Assembly (NCBI GenBank): GCA_009649675.1
Contig: WJPL01000001.1
Coordinates: 1,694,469-1,758,468, forward strand
DNA length: 64,000 nt
Direction of reading: 5' to 3'
DNA from: Alphaproteobacteria bacterium HT1-32
Lineage (GTDB): Bacteria > Pseudomonadota > Alphaproteobacteria > Rhodospirillales > HT1-32
Of this stretch, positions 53,993-63,300 are shown piece after piece. Within the stretch, counting starts at the first letter, position 1, and every line of letters starts with the position of its first letter. Under the pieces are notes generated by a model. That model worked only from the letters and a program-made list of their open reading frames with translations. It was not told the DNA's origin and ran no database searches. A program made the translations under genes and the position numbers.

Positions 53993-56671
53993 TCAGCGGT
54001 TGGTCATCAGATCGAGTGGCTGTACGAACTGGAAAACACGGCGGGATTCAGCGAAACGGATTTCAATCATGCCGTGATAGGGGTCGCCGAACAGATCGCG
54101 CACATTGTCGAACTTGCGCACTTCCATTTCCATTGCCAGGCCACTGGCCGGGTCAGTGCCGCGCCAGAGACTGATTTCGTTCTGTCGCCGGCCACCGGCC
54201 ATCAGCTGTACCTTGTCCCGGCTATAATCAGTTGTCGGGCCGTACTGACTGGCAAGATAGCCGGAGATACGTTCAAAGGCATCGGACCGGAACAGAGCAT
54301 ACATTGCGGCGGCAATGCCGTCCTGATAGATGACGACGGCTTTCTGTCCGGTATAGATGATGGAATTTGCCACGAAATCAGGCCGGATTTCGCGGGGCCA
54401 TGTCACATTGACAACGCAGGCCCTGATCCGCTCTTTCTTGTGGCGATAGACATATTTCAGACATTTGGTGTCTTCGGCATCATAGATGTCGCGACGATGG
54501 CCGAGATGCATCAGCTCTGAAAAGGCAAAGGTGCGGGGCTCAACCGCGGGGGCCGTTGTCCAGGCGGGTAAAGGCAGCTCGCGTGACGGTGCCGGCCCGA
54601 CTTCCAGTGAGGCTGTCTGCACGACATCTTCGCTGGCGGTCTCGGGCACCATCTGACGTGGCATGGGCGGCGGCGGCGCTGTTGGTTCGGTCGGGGCCGG
54701 AGGCCAGGCACCCGCCACGATTTTTTTCTCGCCGGGGAAAAAGGCGGTTTTGGGCGCTGATCTGGTCTCGGGAACTGCGGCTTGGACTGCCTTGGTCACC
54801 GTTTTTTCATCCAGAGGTTGGCTGGCCAGAACTTCCGGTTCTGCGTTGATTTCGGTTTCCGGTGTCTCATCTTTGTTGCTGCCAAAACTGAACAGACTGG
54901 CGACACGATTGAAGAAGTCGGGTTCAGGGACTTCCTGTATTGCCACCGTCGGTTTCACTGTTGCGACCGGCGTTGCCACAGGCTGAACAGAGACAGATTC
55001 AGCTTCGGTCTGTGCCAGAACTTCCGGGTTCTGCGGTGTGAACGCGACAGCATCCAGAACGGAAGGTTCCGCCATTGCAGGCTTGCTTACTCTGTTCGGG
55101 GAGGCCGGCCCGGCGGCGTTCTCGGCACTAAGAGAGGCCGGAGTTTCCGTTGCTGCCAGTGTATCAGCCGGCCCCGATGTCTCCGCAGTGAACAATTTTC
55201 CGATCACATCAAGCAGGTCAATCCTTTGCCCGGACTGAGGTTCGGCTGTTTCTGCCATGACAGATTGTACGTCCAAGGGCCGGTCCAGCACTTCCGGGGT
55301 CTTGGGAGACGGTGAAAGTTCCGGCGCAGACTTTGCAACAACGACCGGTTTTTCCGCAGGAACTGTAACCGGTTCTGCCTCTGCCGCCGGAGTGGTCTCA
55401 ACCGCTGGTTCCGGTGCGAGGAGATTCCCGAGAGATGCGATGAAATCTGCCGGGCTGGCATGGACAGGCGTTGTCGTTTCCACGGTTGCTGGCGTTACTT
55501 CCGCAACCGCTGTTTCAGCGGGCACGACATCGGCCGTCGCAGGTTGCACCGGCTCGTTCAGAGATTGTGCCAGTACTGCCGGATCAAGACCGTTTGTCGC
55601 GTCAACCGGTTCGGCGATACGCAGGGGGGCTGGTTCTGGCTTGATGGCGGGAACAGCCGCAGGAGATTCCGGTGTTATCTTTGCTGCCACAGAATTCGGG
55701 GTAGACGGCGGACCAACCGGTTCTGCCGCGGAGAACAGGTTGCCCAGGCGTTCAAGGATGGACGGCTCCGGGCTGGTCTGCGGCTCTGGCGGTCCATTCT
55801 TGCGGGCCGGTTTTTCCTGTTGTGCCGTAACCGGCTCCGCTGTTGCCGGTGTCTTGTTGTCCGGCTTCGGTGACAATCCTGTCCCGGTACCGGAGTGCTC
55901 TTTCGGGATATCGTCAGAAGAGGCCGGGTGGACGGGATCAGCTGATGATGTCGGTCCCGGCGGCGCCATTCGTGCCGGTGCCGGGGCGACAGGTTCTGCG
56001 GTGACAGAAGAAACCGGTGCGGCCGTTACCCGGTCCGGTGGCGAATCGAATGAAAATACATTTGCCGAAGGGTCGGTCGGTACGCGACGGCCGTCAACCG
56101 AGGTGACAAAATCGGGTGCCGGCGGCCAGACCAGTGTCGACGGAAAGGCCGTATTCGGCTGTGCCGGTTTGCTGATCTGTTCTTCGCGGGCACCCTCATA
56201 GATGGCGACACCGTTCTCATCGGTGACGATCTTCGTGTCACGGACGGGTGGTGCGTTGCCGGTACGCGATTGTCCGGCCCGAAGCACCTTGACGGTCGGC
56301 GCGCGCAGCGGAACGGCGGATTCTTCAGCAGCCCGTTGCATGACACGGGACCGGTTCAGCAATTCAGCGATGGTCGTATAACGCAGAGAGACTGCCAGCC
56401 CGACCGGTGTCTGACCGTCTGCATTACGGGCATCAAGATCAGCCCCCAGGGCAATCTGGGTGCGCACCGCGGTGATGGAATTCTGCCGGATAGCCTCAAA
56501 CAAGGCCCGAGTCGCCTGCACCTGAACTTTTTCAAGCGGGGTTTCGGCCCGGGCATGAGAATTGTTGAGAAGCAGAGGAGTGGATGAGATTGCAGCAAAA
56601 ACAACAACATAGGCGGCAGCCGACAAAAGTGTCCGGCGCAGGCTTGGTTGTTTTTGCTGATATCTGTTCAT
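53993..56671 (-). CDS. large exported protein with ankyrin-like repeats and long disordered region
   Basis: An 892-residue protein. A cationic N-terminus and hydrophobic segment (about 12-42, ending HARAE) suggest a signal peptide or anchor. Residues 55-105 contain an ankyrin-like repeat (ALGADLDARNADGQTPVGLA). Residues 170 to 680 are almost free of large hydrophobics and rich in Pro, Ala, Glu, Thr and Val, with many AEPV/EPV units, so probably disordered. The last 170 residues form a distinct folded domain (HLGHRRDIYDAEDTKCLKYV, VVIYQDGIAAAMYALF, DLFGDPYHGMIEIRFAESRR). Function unknown. It is 9 bp from the convergent TPR gene stop. Confidence 0.75.
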   Translation of the reverse strand: MNRYQQKQPSLRRTLLSAAAYVVVFAAISSTPLLLNNSHARAETPLEKVQVQATRALFEAIRQNSITAVRTQIALGADLDARNADGQTPVGLAVSLRYTTIAELLNRSRVMQRAAEESAVPLRAPTVKVLRAGQSRTGNAPPVRDTKIVTDENGVAIYEGAREEQISKPAQPNTAFPSTLVWPPAPDFVTSVDGRRVPTDPSANVFSFDSPPDRVTAAPVSSVTAEPVAPAPARMAPPGPTSSADPVHPASSDDIPKEHSGTGTGLSPKPDNKTPATAEPVTAQQEKPARKNGPPEPQTSPEPSILERLGNLFSAAEPVGPPSTPNSVAAKITPESPAAVPAIKPEPAPLRIAEPVDATNGLDPAVLAQSLNEPVQPATADVVPAETAVAEVTPATVETTTPVHASPADFIASLGNLLAPEPAVETTPAAEAEPVTVPAEKPVVVAKSAPELSPSPKTPEVLDRPLDVQSVMAETAEPQSGQRIDLLDVIGKLFTAETSGPADTLAATETPASLSAENAAGPASPNRVSKPAMAEPSVLDAVAFTPQNPEVLAQTEAESVSVQPVATPVATVKPTVAIQEVPEPDFFNRVASLFSFGSNKDETPETEINAEPEVLASQPLDEKTVTKAVQAAVPETRSAPKTAFFPGEKKIVAGAWPPAPTEPTAPPPPMPRQMVPETASEDVVQTASLEVGPAPSRELPLPAWTTAPAVEPRTFAFSELMHLGHRRDIYDAEDTKCLKYVYRHKKERIRACVVNVTWPREIRPDFVANSIIYTGQKAVVIYQDGIAAAMYALFRSDAFERISGYLASQYGPTTDYSRDKVQLMAGGRRQNEISLWRGTDPASGLAMEMEVRKFDNVRDLFGDPYHGMIEIRFAESRRVFQFVQPLDLMTNR

Positions 56672-56755
56672 GACTGAGATAGTTAACGTAAACAGAGCAG
56701 TAATTCTATACTCTATTCATGGGTTGAGGAAATAATGATCGGATCAGCCTTTCGG

Positions 56756-57925
56756 TTAGCGGTAAGGGTCTGCCGCATCGCGCAGACCATCGCCAAAGAA
56801 ATTGAAGGCCAGTACCGTGACGAACACCGGCACGACCGGTGCCATCAGCCAGGGATACAGCTCAACCGCGCTGATATTCTGTGCCTCAATCAGCAACACG
56901 CCCCAGCTAATCATCGGTGACTGCAGGCCGAGCCCCAGAAAGCTGAGAGCGGTTTCGCCGAAGATCATGGCGGGTATTGAGAGCGTCAGCGAAGCAATGA
57001 GATGACTGGCGAAATTCGGGATCAGATGGCGGCCGATAATCCGTGTGGGAGAGGCCCCCATCAGGCGCGCGGCGACGGCAAAGTCCTCCTCGCGCAGCGC
57101 CAGCAGCTTGGAGCGGACGGTTCGTGCAGCCCCGGGCCAGTCCAGCAATCCCAGAATAATGGTGACACCGAAATACTTCACCAATACTGGCCAGGTCGGT
57201 GGAATGGCCGCCGCCAGCGCCATCAGCAATGGCAGGGTAGGTATCGATTTGAAGATTTCGATTGATCGCTGCACGGTGGAATCCACCCAGCCGCCAAAAT
57301 ACCCGGCAACGCCGCCGATGGTGATGCCCAGCGAGAAGCTGACAAGGATACCGATCAGCCCGACGGTCAGGGATATCCGGGTGCCGTAAATCAGTCGCGA
57401 CAGCATGTCACGGCCCAGACGGTCTGTCCCCAGCAGGAACAACTGCCCGCCCCTGGCGGGGCAGACGAAATGGAAATCGAAGGTTCCGCCGAGCCAGAAA
57501 TCATATTCATCACCGGCGCAGAAGAACCGCAGCGGCTGGACCTTTTTCGGATCCTCGACATAGGTTCGCTTCAGCGTCGTCATATCCAGGCTTTTCTTGT
57601 AGCCATAGACAAACGGGCCGATGAACCGCCCTTCATGAAACAGGTGCAGCGACTGGGGTGGTGCGTAGATATGCGAAATGACCCGCGTGTTCGGATTGTA
57701 CGGGGCCAGGATTTCACTGACCAGAATCGAACTGTACAGCAGCAACAGCAGCACGCCTGACCAGACAGCAATCCGGTGACGTTTCAGCTTCCACCACATC
57801 AGTTTCCAGTGCGGTGCGAGATAATAGGCCTGCTGTTCGGCAGAGATTTCCTGCACCGACATCGGGTTGAACGGGGCGTCACTGACCCAGTGTTCAAGCC
57901 GTCGTGTATGGCGTTCCCTGCTCAT
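56756..57925 (-). CDS. ABC transporter permease, OppC/DppC-like
   Basis: A 389-residue binding-protein-dependent permease. The N-terminal extension (about 1-40) and one transmembrane helix precede a large periplasmic loop with a CPARGGQLFLLGTDRLGRDM segment, the OppC hallmark LGTDxLGRD. The permease EAA loop is RTVRSKLLALREEDFAVAAR...LMGASPTRIIGRHLIPNF. About six helices in all. It overlaps the OppB-like gene by 4 bp and is the last gene of the operon. Confidence 0.88.
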   Translation of the reverse strand: MSRERHTRRLEHWVSDAPFNPMSVQEISAEQQAYYLAPHWKLMWWKLKRHRIAVWSGVLLLLLYSSILVSEILAPYNPNTRVISHIYAPPQSLHLFHEGRFIGPFVYGYKKSLDMTTLKRTYVEDPKKVQPLRFFCAGDEYDFWLGGTFDFHFVCPARGGQLFLLGTDRLGRDMLSRLIYGTRISLTVGLIGILVSFSLGITIGGVAGYFGGWVDSTVQRSIEIFKSIPTLPLLMALAAAIPPTWPVLVKYFGVTIILGLLDWPGAARTVRSKLLALREEDFAVAARLMGASPTRIIGRHLIPNFASHLIASLTLSIPAMIFGETALSFLGLGLQSPMISWGVLLIEAQNISAVELYPWLMAPVVPVFVTVLAFNFFGDGLRDAADPYR

Positions 57926-58920
57926 CGCTGAAGTCCTCCGTCGAGGCGGATCCGGGGGTCAAGCCAGGCCAGCATGATGTCGGAGACGAACATGCCGACC
58001 ACAACCAGCACCGACAGGAACATCAGAAACGACCCGGCAAGATACATATCCTGATTGAGCAGGGCATTCAGCAGCAGCGGGCCCGTGGTCGGGAGGCTGA
58101 GGATGATACCGACGATGGCAGACCCGGAGACGATTTCAGGCAGCAGACTGCCGATATCGGCGATGAAGGGATTGAGCGACATCCGGACCGGATATTTCAG
58201 CAACAGGCGGGTTTTCGGCAGCCCCTTGGCCCGTCCGGTGACGACATATTGCTTGCGCAGTTCGTCGAGCAGATTGGCCCGCAGCCGTCTTATCATCGCC
58301 GCAGTGCCGGAGGTGCCGATCACAACGACCGGAATCCAGAGATGCTGGGCCACGGAAACCGCCTTGTCCCAGGACCATGGCTGATCTTCAAACCGGATAT
58401 CCATCAGCCCGCCGATTTCCGCCCCGAACCACAATTTTGAATAATACATCAGCACGATCGCCAGCAGGAAATTCGGCACCGCATAGCCGATATAACCGAT
58501 CAGACTGATACCGTGGTCTGTCCAGCTGTACTGGTGGGTGGCGGAATAGATACCGATGGGGAAAGAGACGAGATAGACAAACAGCACGGTGGTGAATTCC
58601 ACCAGTACCGTATAGCCGAGCACGTTACCGACGACTTCGGAGACCGGCAGGTCAAACGAGAAGGAATGGCCGAAATCACCGACCATCATGCCGCCCAGCC
58701 AGTGAATATACTGCACCAGAAACGGCTCGCCAAAGCCGTATTCCCGTTTCAGGAAGGCGATCTCCTCCAGTGGAACCTGCTCACCCCGGCTGCGATATTC
58801 CTCGACCAGCGTGGTCAGATAATCGCCGGGCGGCAACTGGATCACGACGAACACGATAAAGCTTATCGCGAGCAATGTCGGGATCATGATAAACAGTCGC
58901 CGGAGCAGGTAGGAGAACAT
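57922..58920 (-). CDS. ABC transporter permease, OppB/DppB-like
   Basis: A 332-residue permease of the OppB type. It starts LRRLFIMIPTLLAISFIVFV, has a periplasmic loop with FGEPFLVQYIHWLGGMMVGD, and the EAA-type coupling loop LDELRKQYVVTGRAKGLPKT with the LKYPVRMSLNPFIADIGSLL segment. About six helices. It forms the heterodimeric channel with the OppC-like permease. It lies 21 bp downstream of the solute-binding gene. Confidence 0.9.
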   Translation of the reverse strand: MFSYLLRRLFIMIPTLLAISFIVFVVIQLPPGDYLTTLVEEYRSRGEQVPLEEIAFLKREYGFGEPFLVQYIHWLGGMMVGDFGHSFSFDLPVSEVVGNVLGYTVLVEFTTVLFVYLVSFPIGIYSATHQYSWTDHGISLIGYIGYAVPNFLLAIVLMYYSKLWFGAEIGGLMDIRFEDQPWSWDKAVSVAQHLWIPVVVIGTSGTAAMIRRLRANLLDELRKQYVVTGRAKGLPKTRLLLKYPVRMSLNPFIADIGSLLPEIVSGSAIVGIILSLPTTGPLLLNALLNQDMYLAGSFLMFLSVLVVVGMFVSDIMLAWLDPRIRLDGGLQR

Positions 58921-58941
58921 CAGTGTGATCCAGCCCGCCGC

Positions 58942-60837
58942 TTACTGGTTTGACCAGAAGAAAGTATCCGGCCGGTAAATGCCGAACTGGGCCGTCGGTG
59001 CCCAGGCCCAAAGCCCTTCTTGGGGTACATTTTCCAGCCCCGCCTTGGTGACCACCGGCTGTACGGAGCAGCAGACGGTCCCGATAGTGTAGACCTGATC
59101 GGCATGAATTTTCAGCATTTCATGCCAGATCCTGCGGCGTGCTTCCGTCGTCGTGGTGGCAGTCCAGTCCTTGTAGAGTGCAGCCAGTTTCATGGCTTCC
59201 GGCATATCAACCGGTTCCCCGGACTTGCCGTAGGTTTCGACATACTGCCCCCATTTCGGCCATTGCAGATGCTGCTGACTGATCGGGGCGATTTCCGAGG
59301 GGCTGTCATCAGCGGTTGGCGCGCCATTATCGAGACCCGGCCAGACAGAGATCAGGGTTTCACCGGAGAAAATCCGGTTACGGAAAGTCTCACGCGGTGA
59401 ATTCTTCACAAAAATGCGGACACCGATCTCCAGCCAGCTGTCCTTGACCAGCTGCAGGGCATCGACCTGCTGGGGGCGTTCGCCGGCTGTCTCAACGGTG
59501 ATTTCGATGGCCCGGCCATCCGGCAGCAGACGCAGGCCGTCATCATTGCGTTTGGTCAGGCCGATATCATCCAGCAATGCATTTGCAGCATCCGGATCGA
59601 AGTTGCTCCAGGCTTGCTGGTAGTCTTCCCGGAACAGCGGCGAGGAAGGCAGCACGGTATTGGCTGCGGGGATCGCGAGGCCGTAGAACAGCACCTCGTT
59701 CAGTTCATCCCGGTTGATTGCCATCGACAAAGCGCGCCGGAACCGGACATCCCGGAACAGCTTGCGATATTCTGCGTCACTGGTGTTCAGGTTCGGATAA
59801 AGCGCCATGACGGAGCCAAGGCCCAGTCGCCAGAGATTGACGTTATAGCCATAACGCTCTTCGTTCTGCTTCAGGAACGTGAAGTCGGCAAAGGCAAGAC
59901 CACGGCCCTGAAGGTCGGTTTCGCCGGTGCCCGCCTTGATCGGCACCACCCCGCTGGCGGCAATCGACATGGATATTTCATCGATATAAGGCAGCTGGTG
60001 CCCGTCTGAATCGACCCGGTGGAAATAAGGATTGCGGGTGAAGCTGTAGCGATCTGCCGGGGCCTCGGTTGCAACGACCCAGGGCTCCAGCGTTGGCAGT
60101 GCTGTATTGCTGTTATTATACATATGGCCGATGCGGTTATGCAGCTGCGCCCAGTTCTTGCGGCGATGTTCTTCGACAAGTGCTGCCAGTGTTGCGGGGT
60201 CGGCATATTTCTCGTGGAACTGTTTCAGATAATGCGCCGGCCGATACAGATAGGTCGGGCGCGGCGCGGCCAGCTGTGACAGGAAATAAGGGTTGGGGCC
60301 GGCATATTCATACTGAACGGTGGTTTCATCGATCACCCGGAAGATCGGCGGCTGCTTGTTGAGCATCAGCTCTTCCGGCGGGCCGACCGGCGAGAGTGCG
60401 ACATTGTTGGCGACATCTTCCCAGTAATAGCGGAAATCCTCTGCGGTAAACGGATGCCCGTCAGACCACCGGTGGCCCTTGCGCAGATGCAGGGTGAAGA
60501 TGCGGGACTCCTCCACCTCGTAGCTTTCCAGAATATCGGGCTGCAGGTTGATATCGGCGTCATACCCCACCAGCCGGGAATAGCCGTAGACATTCATCAG
60601 GCGAATATCCTTCTCGCGCCCGACGAGGGTGCGCAGCACACCACCATATTTTCCTGGCTTTTTGCCCAGTGCTGCCAGGTCGGTGACATGCGGCATCTCT
60701 GGCAGTCGTTCAGAGACCGCCGGCAGCTTCCCGGCGGCAACCTGTGCGGCCAGATAAGGCGGCTCTTTCATGTCGGCAGCACCGGCCGCGCTGGTCAGGA
60801 TAACGGTGGCGGCAATCAGGGCACTGGTGAAGTTCAT
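58942..60837 (-). CDS. ABC transporter solute-binding protein, family 5 (oligopeptide-type)
   Basis: A 631-residue periplasmic protein. A signal peptide (about 1-20, ending AGA) is followed by the SBP_bac_5 core: FTLHLRKGHRWSDGHPFTAE is the family signature. It is larger than typical DppA/OppA (500-550), closer to the family of 600+ residue members that bind bigger or unusual peptides or opines. A Cys pair in IGTVCCSVQPVV is near the C-terminus. The ATG at 60837 follows AAAGGAT. Substrate not assigned. Confidence 0.9.
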   Translation of the reverse strand: MNFTSALIAATVILTSAAGAADMKEPPYLAAQVAAGKLPAVSERLPEMPHVTDLAALGKKPGKYGGVLRTLVGREKDIRLMNVYGYSRLVGYDADINLQPDILESYEVEESRIFTLHLRKGHRWSDGHPFTAEDFRYYWEDVANNVALSPVGPPEELMLNKQPPIFRVIDETTVQYEYAGPNPYFLSQLAAPRPTYLYRPAHYLKQFHEKYADPATLAALVEEHRRKNWAQLHNRIGHMYNNSNTALPTLEPWVVATEAPADRYSFTRNPYFHRVDSDGHQLPYIDEISMSIAASGVVPIKAGTGETDLQGRGLAFADFTFLKQNEERYGYNVNLWRLGLGSVMALYPNLNTSDAEYRKLFRDVRFRRALSMAINRDELNEVLFYGLAIPAANTVLPSSPLFREDYQQAWSNFDPDAANALLDDIGLTKRNDDGLRLLPDGRAIEITVETAGERPQQVDALQLVKDSWLEIGVRIFVKNSPRETFRNRIFSGETLISVWPGLDNGAPTADDSPSEIAPISQQHLQWPKWGQYVETYGKSGEPVDMPEAMKLAALYKDWTATTTTEARRRIWHEMLKIHADQVYTIGTVCCSVQPVVTKAGLENVPQEGLWAWAPTAQFGIYRPDTFFWSNQ

Positions 60838-60889
60838 CGCGAGATCCTTTCGTGATCCTGTGCGGATGAGATGAAAAAGGGTGTCGTCA

Positions 60890-62779
60890 TCAGGCGGCTC
60901 CTGCACGCAGCAGGGAGTCGTCAGCGCGGACGAAATGGCCGTTGCCGATATCCTGCAGGTCCAGCCGGGCGCCGGGTGATGCGCCGAACGGCGGCGGCCA
61001 GTCTTCCGGGCGTGACATCTTGCCATCCATCAGGCCCTGAAAATCGAGGGGCCGGGACGGGTCCGGGAAGGGAACGGCTTTCAGCAGTGCCTGGGTATAG
61101 GGATGGACGGGCCTGCGGAACAGTTCATCTCCGGGTGCCATTTCAACCAGCCGCCCGGCGCACATCACCGCAATCCGGTTGGCGATATAATTCACGACAG
61201 CCAGATTGTGCGATACGAACAGCAGGGTCAGGCCAAGTTTTTCCTGCAGGTCTTTCAGCAGGTTGAGCACCTGCGCCTGCACGGAGACATCGAGTGCAGA
61301 GACCGGCTCATCACAGAGCAGCAGGTCGGGCTTCAGGGCCAGGGCGCGGGCGATACCGATACGCTGGCGCTGGCCACCGGAGAAGCTGTGCGGATAACGG
61401 TTGAGATGCCGGATATCCATCCCCACCAGCTTCATCAGTTCCTTCACCATTTCCTCACGGTACTGGTTGTCGCCAATATCATGGATGACCAGGGGTTCGG
61501 CGATCAGCTCCGAGACCGGCATGCGCGGGTTGAGCGATCCATAGGGGTCCTGAAAGATGAACTGTATCTTCCGGCGATAGGGAAACAGCTCCCGTTCGGT
61601 CAGTTTGCTGATGTCGACCGGGCCTTCGGGGCCGGTAATCATCACTTCGCCCCGGTCTGCATGGATGGCGCTCATGATGATCTTGCTGAGCGTCGTCTTG
61701 CCGCAGCCGCTTTCACCAACCAGCCCCAGACATTCGCCTTTCCGGACATGCAGGCTGACATCGTCCAGCGCCACGACTTCATTCTGTTTGCCGCCAAACA
61801 GGCCGGTCTTGCGGATGCTGAAGGTCTTCGTCACATGCCGGACATCCAGCAAGGTTGTGCCGCTGGCAATGGAGGGGGTTGTCTCATCCGTCCGGTAGGC
61901 ATCAAGCAGATGTCCTGTTTCACTCTCGATTTCCCGGATCGGGGTCAGACGTTCGCCATCCGCCATGTCGAAATGCGGCACGGCGCGCAACAGGGCGCGC
62001 AGATATTCATGCTGCGGGTTCTCGAAAATTTCGTCGATGGGGCCGCGCTCCATCACCTCGCCGTGGTAGATCACAACCACTTCGTCAGCGATATTGGCAA
62101 CAACCCCAAGGTCGTGGGTAATCATCAGGATCGACATGCCGAGTTCGTCCTGCAGATCCCGCATCTGTTTCAGAATCTGGGCCTGAATGGTGACGTCCAG
62201 GGCGGTTGTCGGCTCATCGGCAATCAGCAGCGCCGGGCGGCAGACAAGTGCCATGGCAATCATGGCCCGCTGACGCAGCCCGCCTGACAGCTCGAACGGG
62301 TAGGTTCTGAGGGCGCGACCGGGATCGGGAAACCCGACGAGATCAAGCATCTCGCGTGACAGATCGGTTGCAACAGACCCCGGTACATCACGATGCAGCC
62401 GTACGGCCTCGGTGATCTGGTCGCCAATCGTGTGCAGCGGGGACAGGGAACTCATGGGCTCCTGAAAGATCATGGAAATCCGTCCGCCGCGAATCTGCCG
62501 GATCTCCCGGGAATCCCGGTGCAGAGCGGCGATATCAATGATCTCGCCGGCTTTCTCCGGGTCACGGAATTCAATCGACCCTTCGCTGATGTCGGCAATC
62601 TCCGGCAGAATGCCAAGGATTGCCTGGCTGATCACCGACTTGCCGGAACCGGATTCGCCAACCAGTGCTACGGTCGATTTCTCGGGAATCGAGAAAGAAA
62701 CACCTCTGACAGCCTCCAGTGTTCCGGCTTCCAGCTGGAAGCGGACATGCAGGTTTTCGACTGACAGGATGTTGCTCAC
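60890..62779 (-). CDS. fused dipeptide/oligopeptide ABC transporter ATP-binding protein (DppD-DppF)
   Basis: A 629-residue protein with two ATPase domains in one chain. The first has Walker A GESGSGKS (about 40) and LSGGLRQRAMIAMALVCRP; the second has GESGCGKTT (about 363) with FSGGQRQRIGIARALALKPD and LLCDEPVSALDVSVQAQVL. Each ends in the oligopeptide C-terminal (oligo_HPY) region. Fusion of the two subunits is usual in some alphaproteobacterial importers. It overlaps the membrane-protein gene by 4 bp. Confidence 0.93.
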   Translation of the reverse strand: MSNILSVENLHVRFQLEAGTLEAVRGVSFSIPEKSTVALVGESGSGKSVISQAILGILPEIADISEGSIEFRDPEKAGEIIDIAALHRDSREIRQIRGGRISMIFQEPMSSLSPLHTIGDQITEAVRLHRDVPGSVATDLSREMLDLVGFPDPGRALRTYPFELSGGLRQRAMIAMALVCRPALLIADEPTTALDVTIQAQILKQMRDLQDELGMSILMITHDLGVVANIADEVVVIYHGEVMERGPIDEIFENPQHEYLRALLRAVPHFDMADGERLTPIREIESETGHLLDAYRTDETTPSIASGTTLLDVRHVTKTFSIRKTGLFGGKQNEVVALDDVSLHVRKGECLGLVGESGCGKTTLSKIIMSAIHADRGEVMITGPEGPVDISKLTERELFPYRRKIQFIFQDPYGSLNPRMPVSELIAEPLVIHDIGDNQYREEMVKELMKLVGMDIRHLNRYPHSFSGGQRQRIGIARALALKPDLLLCDEPVSALDVSVQAQVLNLLKDLQEKLGLTLLFVSHNLAVVNYIANRIAVMCAGRLVEMAPGDELFRRPVHPYTQALLKAVPFPDPSRPLDFQGLMDGKMSRPEDWPPPFGASPGARLDLQDIGNGHFVRADDSLLRAGAA

Positions 62780-63300
62780 TCCGTCGTTTCCCCCGGTTCT
62801 TCGTTCGCAAGTTCGAGCAAGTCTATCCCCATCAACGCAAAATTTGCCCGGGTTGTTTCATCCATCGCCGCGCTGGCCTGAACCGCGGCCGTTCCCAGTT
62901 TGTTTATGATGCTCTGGAAATCGGTCAGGATGGAGTCCATTTCGATGGTCCGTCCCCGCGCCCCGGTTATCTTCAGTTGCATCCAGCCTTCGGTACGGTC
63001 TCGCTTGGTCGAGTAATAACGCATTTTTACCCTGCTGATATCGGGCCAGGCGATCTGTTTGGTCATGATGCCGGAGCTGGTCAGCCCCAGATCATCCATT
63101 TTGATCCGGGTATAATGGCGCAAGGCGGTCCGGATGATGAAACCGGCAAACAGCAGCACCAGAAAGCCAAGTATCCAGCCGGCGACCGGCATTGATCCGG
63201 TGAGGACAATCGGGGTCGCACAGATCACCACACCGATCGTGCCACGAATATAATCGCCGATCAGTTCTTTCGATGGATAGTAATGCATCGTCGAAGTCAC
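62776..63300 (-). CDS. uncharacterised small membrane protein
   Basis: A 174-residue protein. Residues about 15-60 hold two closely spaced hydrophobic helices (GTIGVVICATPIVLTG and GWILGFLVLLFAGFIIRTAL). The rest is a soluble domain of about 110 residues with beta character (YTRIKMDDLGLTSSGI, RVKMRYYSTKRDRTEGWMQL), like bPH-type membrane-proximal domains but I cannot name it confidently. The start is GTG at 63300, overlapping the deacetylase stop (GTGA), and its stop overlaps the ABC ATPase start; an ATG at 63288 is the alternative. Confidence 0.7.
   Translation of the reverse strand: MTSTMHYYPSKELIGDYIRGTIGVVICATPIVLTGSMPVAGWILGFLVLLFAGFIIRTALRHYTRIKMDDLGLTSSGIMTKQIAWPDISRVKMRYYSTKRDRTEGWMQLKITGARGRTIEMDSILTDFQSIINKLGTAAVQASAAMDETTRANFALMGIDLLELANEEPGETTE

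Noticed and set aside
55257-56201. Plus-strand Gly/Ala/Ser-rich open frame opposite the 892-residue protein
   Set aside because: Its repetitive composition mirrors the Pro/Ala/Glu-rich frame. The minus frame has a signal-like start and a distinct C-terminal domain, so it is preferred.
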